A stretch of DNA of 64,000 nt from Bryobacterales bacterium. Lineage in GTDB: Bacteria; Acidobacteriota; Terriglobia; Bryobacterales; Bryobacteraceae. A model generated the notes under the pieces. It was not told the DNA's origin, ran no database searches, and was given only the letters and a program-made list of their open reading frames with translations. Positions within the stretch are counted from its first letter, which is position 1. Each line of letters starts with the position of its first letter. Where the stretch lies: contig JADLDI010000005.1 in NCBI GenBank assembly GCA_020846745.1, positions 1-64,000 of the forward strand, given 5' to 3'. This document shows positions 1 through 8,447 of this stretch, one piece after another. A program made the position numbers and the translations under genes.

Positions 1-60
1 GCTCCCGCGCTCGGTGCCTCTCCCGTGCTGATTGCGGGGAACGGGGCCTCAAACGCCGGC

Positions 61-86
61 CCCTTTCCCCGCCCCCTTTCCCCGCT
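61..86. repeat. two tandem 13-bp C-rich units
   Basis: Two adjacent copies of a 13-base unit reading ccctttccccgc plus one variable base. The surrounding sequence from the window edge to about 170 shows no supportable gene. It could be spacer behind a gene lying outside the window. No function is assigned. Confidence 0.5.
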
Positions 87-176
87 CCATTACCGTCCGG
101 ACCTACTATAAGCCCGTGGTCCTTTTTCTCTCGGCCCCTCGGGTAGCGGAGTAGGCGCCGCGGTTGCGACTTGTCC

Positions 177-350
177 CTAGATGGAAGCGGTGCGGACCGA
201 ACGGATTTCAAGTTGCTTGGCGGGCGGTTGGCAAGTGAATCGAAAGCGTGTGTAGAGATAGGCGGACTTGATGACCTCGATTAGGTAGTCGCCGGGCGGT
301 GGGGTTGGCGGGAAGGCGAAAACGTCCGTCGCTTTCGGAGTCGAAGTCGG
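177..350 (-). pseudogene. possible decayed coding fragment
   Basis: Reading the minus strand from 350 to a TAG at 177-179 gives about 57 uninterrupted codons with no ATG, GTG or TTG at a sensible place. The translation has a compositionally protein-like stretch (PPGDYLIEV, then KSAYLYTRFRF). An in-frame TAG at 351-353 closes it upstream. It may be the remnant of a gene whose 5' part was lost, or chance. No family is recognised. Confidence 0.2.
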
Positions 351-414
351 CTACCAGACCCGTGCGGTCGGTATGCGAAATTCAACTGATTTAGACTGGC
401 CTAAGAGGCATTCG

Positions 415-660
415 ATGGACACGGTCGGCGCATTTGAAGCTAAAACCCACCTCGCGCGGTTGCTCGACCGCGTTCGCAACCGGCGAGAGGCAACCATTAC
501 GCCGAACGGGGTGCCGGCGGCGGTACTGGTGCCGGTAGGTCAGACTGAACGGAAGCTGTCGCACAAAGAAATAATCGAAGGCATGAGGGATCTGCGCAAG
601 CGGGTCAGGCCCGGCAAGATGAGTGTCCGAGACATGGTGAACGAAGGCAGGCGCTATTGA
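415..660 (+). CDS. Phd/YefM-type antitoxin, apparently without its toxin
   Basis: The 81-residue product has the prevent-host-death fold signature: an N-terminal strand and helix (VGAFEAKTHLARLLDRV) followed by a hairpin around TPNGVPAAVLVPV. Family members bind operator DNA and neutralise a PIN or RelE-type toxin encoded just downstream. The start at 415 was preferred because the longer reading from 373 adds 14 residues outside the family core. The last codons (RRY, stop) run into TTGATC, the usual overlap point for a VapC start, but that frame stops after 27 residues and has no PIN motif. The locus therefore looks like an antitoxin that has lost its partner. Confidence 0.75.
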   Translation: MDTVGAFEAKTHLARLLDRVRNRREATITPNGVPAAVLVPVGQTERKLSHKEIIEGMRDLRKRVRPGKMSVRDMVNEGRRY

Positions 661-772
661 TCAGTGCGTGTCACCAGACCGGCCGAGCGCGGTACTGGTC
701 AGCTAGGACCCAGCGGCGCAGACGCCTGGTCCGGTTGTGAGGCTCTGCGGGCGGCAGTTGGGCCGACTTAGG

Positions 773-2020
773 TTACTTCTTTCCCGTCCACGCCTTCCTG
801 TGGTAAGGGAACGTCTTCCAGTTCTCGGCGGCACGGGCGTTCAGGTCCCACAGGACTTTGCCTTTGCGCATGGTGAGTTCGGCCGTGATCATCTTCGTCC
901 CTTGATGGCCCGCCAGGGCGGAGTCGAGGAAACCGTATTTGCCGGTGTCCACACGGAGCACGGCGATGTCGGCTTCGGCTCCTACGTCCAGGTTACCGAG
1001 TTGTGGCCGTTTGATTTCTTTGGCGGGGGCCCAGGTGGACCAGTCGACTACCTGCTGGAGTGTGGCTCCCATGCTGAGAAACTTGGCCATCGTGTTGGTC
1101 ATGTCTTTCATGCCGCCGATCATGCTGCCGGAGTGTAGGTCGGTGGAGATGCTGTCGGGCCAGAAGCCTTGCTGGATTAGCGGCAGGGCAACGTACCAAT
1201 AAAAGCTGCCGGACCCGTGGCCGACGTCGAAAAAGATGCCGCGTTTGCGGCCGTTCACCATGGCGGGGTTGACCTTGTCGCCCGCGATGATTTCTTCGCG
1301 GTGGCCGGAATAGCAGTGCGTATAAATGTCGCCGGGTTGGAGCTTGTCTTCGAGCAACGTCCGGAGGTTGCGCTTTTCGTTGATGCGGCCGAAGTCGACC
1401 ATCACCGGCATCTTGGTCGCTTTGCTGGCTTTGACGGCAGCGTCGATCGATTCCCAACCGGGTCCGCCGAAGTGGGCGGACTTGTAGCCTACAATCACAT
1501 CTTTGTTGGCATTGGCCATTTTGATGGCGCCGTCGGCGTCAAGCGCGGATAAGTCGTCTTCCGATGCGGCGGCGCCCATGCCATTGGCGGAAATGTTGAG
1601 CAGGGCCAGGACACGGGTTTGGGCCTTGTCGATCACTTCAGCACGGAAGCGGGGAAAATTTCTGTAACCGGCGGTGCCGGCGTCGACCATCGTCGTGGTG
1701 CCGCTCCGGAAGCTATGGGCGTCGGGCTGTACGCTGCCCGACATGCCGCCTTGGGGGAAGACGTGGACGTGGATATCGATGAGGCCCGGCGTGACGTAGA
1801 GGCCTTTCACGTCCACTGCGCGCTTGGCCTCGCCGGCCGGAATGTTGGCCGCGACCTTGGCGATTCTGCCGTTGGCCACGGCGACATCCATCAGTCCGTT
1901 GATCTTGTTTTTGGGATCGATGACGTGCCCGCCTTTCAGCACGTAATCGTATTGTTGGGCCTGCAGCGCCGCGATCGAGGCGGCTAGTATGAGGAAGGCT
2001 TTAGAAAACATCCATGCCAC
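773..2020 (-). CDS. exported amidohydrolase/deacetylase family metallohydrolase
   Basis: A 415-residue protein with a Sec-type leader (MAWMFSKAFLILAASIAALQA). The amidohydrolase opening follows: a small beta-sandwich region (LKGGHVIDPKNKINGLMDVAV), then the first metal-binding motif DIHVHVF, and the composite pattern TPGLIDIHVH. The C-terminus returns to the beta-sandwich (GNLDVGAEADIAVL). Members are TIM-barrel hydrolases of cyclic or N-acyl amide bonds (dihydroorotase, D-aminoacylase and relatives). The substrate here is not evident. A paralogue with the same architecture sits at 13804-15075. It is transcribed divergently from the cytochrome-oxidase assembly operon. The exported location is inferred from the leader. 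Confidence 0.85.
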   Translation of the reverse strand: MAWMFSKAFLILAASIAALQAQQYDYVLKGGHVIDPKNKINGLMDVAVANGRIAKVAANIPAGEAKRAVDVKGLYVTPGLIDIHVHVFPQGGMSGSVQPDAHSFRSGTTTMVDAGTAGYRNFPRFRAEVIDKAQTRVLALLNISANGMGAAASEDDLSALDADGAIKMANANKDVIVGYKSAHFGGPGWESIDAAVKASKATKMPVMVDFGRINEKRNLRTLLEDKLQPGDIYTHCYSGHREEIIAGDKVNPAMVNGRKRGIFFDVGHGSGSFYWYVALPLIQQGFWPDSISTDLHSGSMIGGMKDMTNTMAKFLSMGATLQQVVDWSTWAPAKEIKRPQLGNLDVGAEADIAVLRVDTGKYGFLDSALAGHQGTKMITAELTMRKGKVLWDLNARAAENWKTFPYHRKAWTGKK

Positions 2021-2100
2021 GCTATCACAATCGGCGAATCGGCGGACGGTGTCTTTCGGCCCCGTTTAACACTTGCTAAGCTAAAAGAGCAATCCCAAAC

Positions 2101-2880
2101 ATGATGCACAGAGCACTACTTGCCCTTTCTCTATCTGTATTTGTGTTCCTAATGGCTTGTGGCGGCGGTTCGACCAGCGCGCCGGAAGCCAAACACGAGG
2201 CCAAATCTGAAGCGCCGGTCGCTCCAGCGGTGGATCCGGCCGTGGCGGCGACGATTGAGGGTTCGGTGAAATTCTCGGGTACCAAACCGGTAATGAAGCC
2301 GCTCTCGATGGACGCAACGCCGGCCTGCGCTCGCCAGCACTCCTCTCCGGTAATGTCTGAAGAGGTGGTGGTGAATGACAATAACACTTTACGGAATGTC
2401 TTTATTCATGTGAAATCCGGTTTGCCTTCGCAGCCGTGGCCAGTGCGTAAAGATCAGGTCACCATCGACCAGGTTGGTTGTGTGTATAAGCCCCACGTTG
2501 TGGGCGCGATGGTCGGCCAGGAAGTGAAGTTCCTGAACTCCGACCCGACCAATCACAACATCCATCCGATGCCGCGTGTGAACAGGGAGTGGAACGAGTC
2601 GCAGCCGCCCCAGGGCGATCCGAAGGTGAAGACCTTTGCGAAGCCCGAGGTGATGGTGCCGATCAAGTGCAACATCCACCCGTGGATGCGCGTGTATGTC
2701 GGCGTGGTCGACAATCCCTTCTTTGCCGTGACGGGCGAAGATGGCTCGTTCTCGCTGAAAGGCCTGCCGCCCGGCGACTACACCTTGGAAGCGTGGCACG
2801 AACGCTACGGCACGAAAGAGATCAAGGTGAAGGTGGGCGCGAAAGAAACCGCGAAGGCGGAGTTCGCTTACCAGGGGTAA
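2101..2880 (+). CDS. cupredoxin-like lipoprotein with carboxypeptidase-regulatory domain
   Basis: A 259-residue protein with a lipoprotein signal ending at Cys20 (VFLMACGGG), a low-complexity Ala/Pro/Glu linker to about 50, and a domain carrying possible type 1 copper ligands: His152/His155 (TNHNIHP) and Cys190-x2-His193-x2-Met196. That Cys/His/Met spacing is the one known from amicyanin. Residues from about 208 (GEDGSFSLKGLPPGDYTLEAWH) form a carboxypeptidase-regulatory-like beta-sandwich. It lies 7 bp upstream of ctaA and is first in the heme A / SCO operon. A periplasmic membrane-anchored electron carrier or copper donor for the terminal oxidase is a reasonable inference. Copper binding itself is unproven. 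Confidence 0.75.
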   Translation: MMHRALLALSLSVFVFLMACGGGSTSAPEAKHEAKSEAPVAPAVDPAVAATIEGSVKFSGTKPVMKPLSMDATPACARQHSSPVMSEEVVVNDNNTLRNVFIHVKSGLPSQPWPVRKDQVTIDQVGCVYKPHVVGAMVGQEVKFLNSDPTNHNIHPMPRVNREWNESQPPQGDPKVKTFAKPEVMVPIKCNIHPWMRVYVGVVDNPFFAVTGEDGSFSLKGLPPGDYTLEAWHERYGTKEIKVKVGAKETAKAEFAYQG

Positions 2881-2887
2881 TTGGCTT

Positions 2888-3784
2888 ATGAACCCTGGCC
2901 AGCGACGACTGCACGCGTTCTCTGTCTTTCTCGCCATTTGTACGCTGTTCCTGGTGGTCGCCGGCGCCTCTGTCACGAGTAAGGAAGCCGGTTTGTCCGT
3001 TCCCGACTGGCCGTTATCCTACGGCCAGGTCATGCCGCCGATGAAGGGGAACGTCTTCTATGAGCATGGCCACCGCATGGTGGCGAGCACGGTGGGCTTC
3101 CTGACGATCATCCTCGCGATCTGGATTGCGAAGGTGGATGACCGCAAGTGGATGAAGTGGTTGGGTCTCGCTGCGTTGGGCGGCGTGATTCTGCAAGGCG
3201 TGCTGGGCGGGATGACCGTGCTGTTCATGCTGCCGAAGCCGGTAAGCATTTCGCACGCGTGCCTGGCGGAGCTGTTCTTTTCAACCACCTGCGCCATCGC
3301 GCTGTTCACGTCGGACGCGTGGCGGCGCAGGTCGCTACCCGTCGATGCCACCAGTTTCATCACGCGGAATCCGGTCGTGCTGCCGCTGGTGACACTCGGG
3401 CAGGTGGCGTTAGGCGCCGCATTCCGGCACAAGGCGCTGGACGTTGCGTATCACGCCGTCGGCGCGGCGGTGGCCACCGGGGTCATCCTTTATACGGTGA
3501 TCTCGATCCTGCTGAACCATCCCAATCACGCGCCGCTCAAGAAGACCGCGTTGACGCTACTGACGATTACGTTCGCCCAGGTATTCCTGGGCGTGGGTGC
3601 GTATATGTCGCGCGTGGTGACTGCGGACGCTCCGCAACCGATGCCCGTCATGGTACTCTTTACGGTTGCCCATGTCGCCGTCGGTGCGCTGACGATGGCG
3701 TTTAGTGTCCTCATGACCATTCAAATCAGGCGGCACGTCCGCCCAGCCGAGGCCACACTCGCGCACGTGAGCTACGCCCAATGA
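2888..3784 (+). CDS. ctaA: heme A synthase (COX15/CtaA)
   Basis: A 298-residue polytopic membrane protein of about the size of Bacillus-type CtaA. It contains the conserved heme-ligand histidines in their family contexts: EHGHRMVAS near residue 60, ISHACLAEL near 120, AFRHKALDVAYHAVG near 180, and VAHVAVGAL near the C-terminus. The enzyme oxidises the C8 methyl of heme O to a formyl group, giving heme A for aa3-type oxidases. The stop overlaps the ctaB start by 4 bp, so the two are probably translationally coupled. No oxidase subunit genes lie in the window. Confidence 0.9.
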   Translation: MNPGQRRLHAFSVFLAICTLFLVVAGASVTSKEAGLSVPDWPLSYGQVMPPMKGNVFYEHGHRMVASTVGFLTIILAIWIAKVDDRKWMKWLGLAALGGVILQGVLGGMTVLFMLPKPVSISHACLAELFFSTTCAIALFTSDAWRRRSLPVDATSFITRNPVVLPLVTLGQVALGAAFRHKALDVAYHAVGAAVATGVILYTVISILLNHPNHAPLKKTALTLLTITFAQVFLGVGAYMSRVVTADAPQPMPVMVLFTVAHVAVGALTMAFSVLMTIQIRRHVRPAEATLAHVSYAQ

Positions 3785-4626
3785 ACCCATACATCGAACT
3801 CACCAAGCCGCGCATCACCTGGCTCATCCTGATGAGCACGGGCATTGGCTATTTCTTCGGCTTGGGTGCCGCTCTCGATTGGGTGTCGCTGCTCAATACG
3901 CTTGTCGGCACGGGGCTGATCGCTTCGGGTACAGCGGCGCTGAACCAGTGGTACGAATTCGATGCCGATGCGCGGATGCACCGCACGCGCCGGCGTCCAA
4001 TCCCTTCGGGCCGTGTCACGCGTCCGCAAGCCTTCTGGTTTGCTCTCGCATTGTCGATTGTGGGGCTGGCGGAACTGACGTTCCTGGTCAATCCGCTAAC
4101 AGGTTTTCTTGGGCTGTTCACCATGGCCTCCTACCTGTTGCTGTACACGCCGATGAAGCGGCGGTCGCGCCATTCCACTACCGTGGGCGCGATTCCGGGG
4201 GCCATGCCTCCATTGATCGGTTTTGCGGCGGCTCATGGGTCGCTGACGGCCGAGGCTTGGGTTCTCTTCGCCATCCTGTTTATCTGGCAGTTTCCGCATT
4301 TTTATTCGATCGCCTGGATGTACCGCGAAGACTACGGCCGCGCCGGAATCCGCATGCTGCCGGTTGAGGAACCGGACGGCATCTCCACTGCCCGCCAGAT
4401 TCTCGCCTTCCTGATTCTGCTCATTCCGGTGAGCCTGATTCCGACGGCGCTGGGAATGACGGGCAAGCTCTACCTGGTAGGGGCTGCGCTGATGGGCCTT
4501 TACTTCCTGCGCGCCGGCGCACGTGTGTTCAAGGACAAGTCGCTGGTGCATGCCCGCGGCGTGCTGCTCGCGTCTGTCGTTTACCTTCCGGTGCTCTACG
4601 GCCTGCTGATTATCGATCGTCCATGA
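3781..4626 (+). CDS. ctaB: protoheme IX farnesyltransferase
   Basis: A 281-residue UbiA-superfamily prenyltransferase with many membrane segments. The aspartate-rich prenyl-diphosphate site is visible at about residues 55-73 as NQWYEFDADARMHRTRRRP, the diagnostic N-x3-D-x-D...M-x-R-T...R-P pattern of heme O synthase. A second acidic loop is at YREDYGRAGIRMLP. It converts protoheme IX plus farnesyl diphosphate to heme O, the substrate of CtaA. It overlaps ctaA by 4 bp and the SCO gene by 4 bp. Confidence 0.93.
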   Translation: MNPYIELTKPRITWLILMSTGIGYFFGLGAALDWVSLLNTLVGTGLIASGTAALNQWYEFDADARMHRTRRRPIPSGRVTRPQAFWFALALSIVGLAELTFLVNPLTGFLGLFTMASYLLLYTPMKRRSRHSTTVGAIPGAMPPLIGFAAAHGSLTAEAWVLFAILFIWQFPHFYSIAWMYREDYGRAGIRMLPVEEPDGISTARQILAFLILLIPVSLIPTALGMTGKLYLVGAALMGLYFLRAGARVFKDKSLVHARGVLLASVVYLPVLYGLLIIDRP

Positions 4627-5183
4627 GACGCCGGCTGTTCCTGGCGGCTACCCTGACAACAGCCTGTTCCCGCAAACGGGAGCCGCTACAGGTCTTCAAC
4701 ACCATCCCTGAGTTCACGCTCACGGATCAAAACGGGGACGATTTCACTTACGCCGCGAAACTCAAGGGCCACGTGTGGGTGGCGGACTTCATCTTCACCA
4801 CCTGCACCGGTCCGTGCCCGCGGTTGACGACGCAGATGTCGCGCGTGCAGGAAGAGTTGGGCGGCGCACCAAACATCAAGCTGGTGTCGTTCACAGTGGA
4901 TCCGGTCAACGACACGCCTTCCGCTTTGACCGAGTACGGCAAGCGGTACAAGGCCGATTTCAAACGCTGGAGCTTCTTGACGGGCGCGACAGAAACGCTG
5001 CACAAGCTGAACCGCGAGGCGTTCATGCTGGGCAACGTCGATGGGCGGAATACCAGCCATTCGACGCGGTTCGTGCTGATCGACCAGCAGGGGCGTGTGC
5101 GGAAGTATTACGACACCACCGAGGCCGATGTGATCGGTCAGGTCGTGGCGGATGCTCGTGAACTGGCGGGCGCGGCGAGTTAG
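4623..5183 (+). CDS. SCO1/SenC family copper chaperone
   Basis: A 186-residue thioredoxin-fold protein with a short lipoprotein-like leader (LTTAC, Cys15). The copper-binding CxxxC is at Cys61/Cys65 (TTCTGPCPRLTT) and the third ligand at His146 (NTSHSTRFVLID). SCO proteins deliver copper to, or keep reduced, the CuA site of cytochrome oxidase subunit II. Last gene of the 2101-5183 operon, overlapping ctaB by 4 bp. Its TAG is one base from the stop of the convergent SDR gene. Confidence 0.9.
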   Translation: MRRRLFLAATLTTACSRKREPLQVFNTIPEFTLTDQNGDDFTYAAKLKGHVWVADFIFTTCTGPCPRLTTQMSRVQEELGGAPNIKLVSFTVDPVNDTPSALTEYGKRYKADFKRWSFLTGATETLHKLNREAFMLGNVDGRNTSHSTRFVLIDQQGRVRKYYDTTEADVIGQVVADARELAGAAS

Positions 5184-5184
5184 G

Positions 5185-5934
5185 TTAGACGCCTGCGAAG
5201 CCGCCGTCGATCACCAGGTCCGCCGCCGTCATGAACGAGGATTCGGCGCTCGCGAGGAATACCGCTCCGGCTGCAATTTCTTCGACATTTCCTAACCTGG
5301 CGAGCGGAGCGCCATTGGTGTAAAAACCGCCCAGGCCTTGCAGTTGTTCGGCAGTCAATCCGGTCTTGCCGAATAGATCGGTGGGCGTGAGTCCGGGACT
5401 TAAGCAGTTGACGCGGATACCCCGAGGACCCAGTTCCGCGGCCCACGTGCGGGCGAGCGACCGTACCGCAGCCTTGGTGGCGAAGTAGACGCTGCCTGTG
5501 CCGATGCCTTTCACCGTTCCGAAAGTGGCGTTCAGGATGACGCTCGCGTTCGGCTTCAGCAACGGCGCCAGTTTCTGGACCGTGAAGAAGAGTCCTTTCA
5601 CGTTGATATCGAACTGGGAATCGAAGTGTTCTTCGGTGGCTGCTTCGAGCGGCGCGAAGTAGGCCACGCCGGCATTAGCGAACAGGACATCCAGGCCGTC
5701 CACCGATTCGCGGACTTGAGCCGCCATGGCGTTGAGGTCGCTGAGGCTTCTCACGTCGGCGCGGATAGCTGTTACTTCGCTGCCTAATTCTGCTTGGGCT
5801 TTTTGGAGGCGGCCCTCGTCCTGGCCGGTGATGAGGACGCGCGCCCCTTCGCGGAGGAAGGCTTGCGCGGTCGCAAGGCCAATGCCAGTGGTGCCGCCGG
5901 TGATTAGGGCTGTTTTGCCATTGAGTCGATTCAT
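5185..5934 (-). CDS. SDR family NAD(P)-dependent oxidoreductase
   Basis: A 249-residue classical short-chain dehydrogenase: nucleotide-binding TGGTTGIG at about residues 12-19, the NAG motif (FANAGVAYF), catalytic Ser/Tyr/Lys around GSVYFATKAAVRSLA, and RVNCLSPG after it. The size is typical of the glucose-1-dehydrogenase/3-oxoacyl reductase group, and the substrate cannot be told. Single gene, convergent with the SCO gene with one base between stops. A 127-bp gap separates it from the ggt stop. Confidence 0.88.
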   Translation of the reverse strand: MNRLNGKTALITGGTTGIGLATAQAFLREGARVLITGQDEGRLQKAQAELGSEVTAIRADVRSLSDLNAMAAQVRESVDGLDVLFANAGVAYFAPLEAATEEHFDSQFDINVKGLFFTVQKLAPLLKPNASVILNATFGTVKGIGTGSVYFATKAAVRSLARTWAAELGPRGIRVNCLSPGLTPTDLFGKTGLTAEQLQGLGGFYTNGAPLARLGNVEEIAAGAVFLASAESSFMTAADLVIDGGFAGV

Positions 5935-6061
5935 GCTTGTGTTTGACCGTCTAAGAAGAACCTACGCTACAAACGATCGCTTGGCAGTGACCCTAGTCAC
6001 GCTCAGCTGGCCCACGGGTTTGCCCGTCAGCGGGTGGCCGCGGCTCGAGTGCGTCCCTTTC

Positions 6062-7750
6062 CTAACCTTTACTAACGGCCGCGCACCACACGTTACTTGC
6101 GCCTTTCACCGGTTTACCCGGCGCGTATTCGCAAGCGTTCGCAAACCCACCCACCGCCTTTACCACCTTGATGTCGTGTCCCATCTCCCGAAGCTGCTTC
6201 ACGATCGCTGGATTCAGCGATTCCGTCACGTCCGCTGGCTCCTGGCTCTCCACATGCATTCGCGGAGCGGTTACCGCCTGCAACAGGGATTGCTCCGTGT
6301 CCACCAGCCGCTGGCATATCTCCGTCACGACATTGACAATGCGCCGCCCGCCCCGCTGTCCCACCGCCACATGCCGGCCGCCCATCGACACAATCGTGGG
6401 GCACGTGTTGTTCAACGGCCGCTTCGCCGGACCGACCGAATTCGGCAAACCTCGATGCGGATCGAAGCGGCACATGCCATGTCCGAGCGTTATCCCTGTG
6501 CCCGGAACGGTGAGGAACGATCCAAAGTTGCCACCGTGCGAAATCGTCACCGCGATGACATTGCCTTCCGTGTCGGCCGCGGTAATGTTCGCCGTCCCCG
6601 GCGAGAAACGCGCGGATTGCGCCGGCGTCCGGTCGACGAAGTTGGGGTTGCGGCGGAGGCGATCCGTAAGGCTGTGCGCGTGGTCTTTGCTCAGCAGCTT
6701 CTCGACCGGCACCTTCGCCTGCGAATCGTCCCCGAGATATCGCAACCGGTCGCGCCACACCAGCTTCAGCACTTCGGCCAGGCGGTGCCAATGGCGCGGG
6801 TCGGTGTCGGCAACAGGTTCAAACAAGTCAAGCATGTTCAGCGCTTGTGACAGGCTCAAGCCGCCGTTGGCGAGGATCGCGCTGTGAATCGCCGCCTTCC
6901 GGTACTTCGTTCTGTACGGTTCAGTCACCCTCGGCTGGAACCGCTTCATATCGTCGAGCGAGAGAATGCCGCCCAGCGAGGAAACATATTCGACCGTGCG
7001 GCGGGCCAGATCGCCTTCGTAGAAGTCGCGGTAACCGGCCCTTGCCAACCGCGCCAGTGTCTTGTCCATCCCCGGCCGGTGCCAGGTGTCGTCTGGTTTC
7101 GGCAATCGCCCGCGTAGCATCAACTGTTGCGCCGTCGCTTCAAAGCGCCGTATGTTGGCTTCACCGGCCGCGATCGCCCCGGCGACCTCGCGATACGTGA
7201 ATCCACGGTCGACCATCTCCTGTGCCGGCGCGATCACCTGTTCCCACTTCGCCCGGCCGAACTTCTCCCACAGCATGCCGATACCCGCCATCACCCCGGG
7301 CACGCCCACCGCTAGTGGACCGACGACATTCGCGTTGTCCTTCACTGAACAGCCGTACTCGTTTTCGTTGATCCCAGCCTTCGCACCCTTCGGCACAATC
7401 TGGTACATACCATCACGCGCCCGCATCGGCGCCACCGAGTTCGAATCAAGCGACCAGACCTTGCCCGTCTTCGCCTCGCGAACCACCGCGGAGCAGACAT
7501 ATCCGCCGATGTCCGTCTGGTGCGGCTGCATCATGCACGTAACCAGGCAGGTGGCGGCCGCTGCGTCAAACGCGTTGCCGCCCCCTTCGAACAAACGTAC
7601 ACCGGCCCGCACCGAATCGGCGGGTTCGGATGCTACCACACCGGCGTTGCCCTCGGCTTCGGGGCCTTGCCCCGCAATCCGACCGGCAGCCGGCGCCGGA
7701 AGCAGGGCCGTTGGAATGGCGGCGAAGGTACGACGGGTCATAGTTGACAT
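6062..7750 (-). CDS. gamma-glutamyltransferase family protein with Tat-like leader
   Basis: A 562-residue protein from ATG 7750 (an internal ATG at 7741 is also possible). A twin-arginine-like leader (MTRRTFAAIPTALL) precedes the Ntn-hydrolase opening VVASEPADSVRAGVRLFEGGGNAFDAAAA. The beta-subunit junction reads TANITAADTEGN, so the nucleophile threonine aligns seven residues before the conserved Asp. The usual His at position +2 is Asn, so this is a divergent GGT. Family members autocleave and hydrolyse or transfer gamma-glutamyl groups in the periplasm. A much longer open frame continues upstream to 8083 but would run antisense through the CBS gene, so it was not used. Confidence 0.82.
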   Translation of the reverse strand: MSTMTRRTFAAIPTALLPAPAAGRIAGQGPEAEGNAGVVASEPADSVRAGVRLFEGGGNAFDAAAATCLVTCMMQPHQTDIGGYVCSAVVREAKTGKVWSLDSNSVAPMRARDGMYQIVPKGAKAGINENEYGCSVKDNANVVGPLAVGVPGVMAGIGMLWEKFGRAKWEQVIAPAQEMVDRGFTYREVAGAIAAGEANIRRFEATAQQLMLRGRLPKPDDTWHRPGMDKTLARLARAGYRDFYEGDLARRTVEYVSSLGGILSLDDMKRFQPRVTEPYRTKYRKAAIHSAILANGGLSLSQALNMLDLFEPVADTDPRHWHRLAEVLKLVWRDRLRYLGDDSQAKVPVEKLLSKDHAHSLTDRLRRNPNFVDRTPAQSARFSPGTANITAADTEGNVIAVTISHGGNFGSFLTVPGTGITLGHGMCRFDPHRGLPNSVGPAKRPLNNTCPTIVSMGGRHVAVGQRGGRRIVNVVTEICQRLVDTEQSLLQAVTAPRMHVESQEPADVTESLNPAIVKQLREMGHDIKVVKAVGGFANACEYAPGKPVKGASNVWCAAVSKG

Positions 7751-7870
7751 TGGGTTGTGGATTATTAAATCACGGATCGGCGCGACCCGTGGCGCGAGCA
7801 GGCAACCGAGTACTGTTTGGATTACTTTTTCGTTGACCCGTTGCCTGTCTTCTGACAAAATTGGGCGCAC

Positions 7871-7875
7871 GGAGG
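7871..7875 (+). promoter_or_regulatory. Shine-Dalgarno GGAGG fixing a TTG start
   Basis: GGAGG seven bases ahead of TTG at 7883. No ATG or GTG lies nearby in frame, so this site supports the TTG start of the CBS gene. Confidence 0.7.
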
Positions 7876-7882
7876 TTGTAAA

Positions 7883-8335
7883 TTGAATCGGTCCGACACA
7901 ATCCAGTGCGTTCTCGAACGCAAAGGCCGGGAACTCTACTCCGTCACTCCGCGCACCACAGTTTTTGATGCGTTGGAACTCATGGCGCGCGAAGACATCG
8001 GCGCCCTGCCTGTGATGGATGAGGTTGGGCAGTTGTGGGGCGTGTTCTCTGAACGCGACTACGCCCGTAAGGTTGCCCTCCACGGCCGCTCGTCGCGCGA
8101 GCTAACCGTCGATGCGATTATGACCGCGGAAGTGGTAACCAGCACACCGGAGCATACCGTGGAAGAGTGCATGCAACTCATGACTACTTACCGCTGCCGG
8201 CACCTACCCGTCCTCGAAAACGGCCGCGTCTCGGCCATGGTCTCCATCGGCGATCTGGTGAAGTACGTAATCTCCATGCAGGAACAGGAGATCAAGCACT
8301 TACACGCTTACATTGCCGGCAGCTATGGCAGCTAA
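7883..8335 (+). CDS. tandem CBS-domain protein
   Basis: A 150-residue soluble protein consisting of two CBS motifs: the first about 18-72 (SVTPRTTVFDALELM ... DIGALPVMD ... GVFSERDYARKV), the second about 82-135 (IMTAEVVTSTPEHTVEECM ... RCRHLPVLENGRVSAMVSIGDLVK). CBS pairs bind adenine nucleotides and sense energy charge. Stand-alone versions of this form are common in bacteria and of mostly unknown target. The TTG start is supported by GGAGG at 7871-7875. It is divergent from ggt, and a repeat element lies between its stop and the convergent gene. Confidence 0.85.
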   Translation: MNRSDTIQCVLERKGRELYSVTPRTTVFDALELMAREDIGALPVMDEVGQLWGVFSERDYARKVALHGRSSRELTVDAIMTAEVVTSTPEHTVEECMQLMTTYRCRHLPVLENGRVSAMVSIGDLVKYVISMQEQEIKHLHAYIAGSYGS

Positions 8336-8360
8336 CCTGGGGCGTTGTGCGCCCTCTGGC

Positions 8361-8441
8361 TCCGGCAAACCATTGGAAACAAGCAGCATCTAACCGAGCC
8401 GCGACCGCGAGGGAGCGGTGTTCCGGATTTCCGCACACGCC
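8361..8441. repeat. dispersed modular repeat, copy A
   Basis: Between two convergent stops. The left part (tccggcaaaccattggaaac) matches the left module of copies at 20642 and 62762 with a few changes. The right part (aaccgagccgcgaccgcgag, then gagcggtgttccggat and cacacgcc) matches the copy at 57097-57154 almost exactly. It is thus a mosaic of the two repeat types in the window. Confidence 0.7.
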
Positions 8442-8447
8442 CCGTGC

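Noticed and set aside
1..372. Whole first segment as a gene
   Set aside because: Only the minus-strand fragment at 177-350 looks protein-like and it lacks a start, so it was kept as a low-confidence remnant only.
7751..8083. Extended N-terminus of the gamma-glutamyltransferase frame
   Set aside because: The extra 111 residues would run antisense through the CBS gene and place the Tat leader inside the protein.
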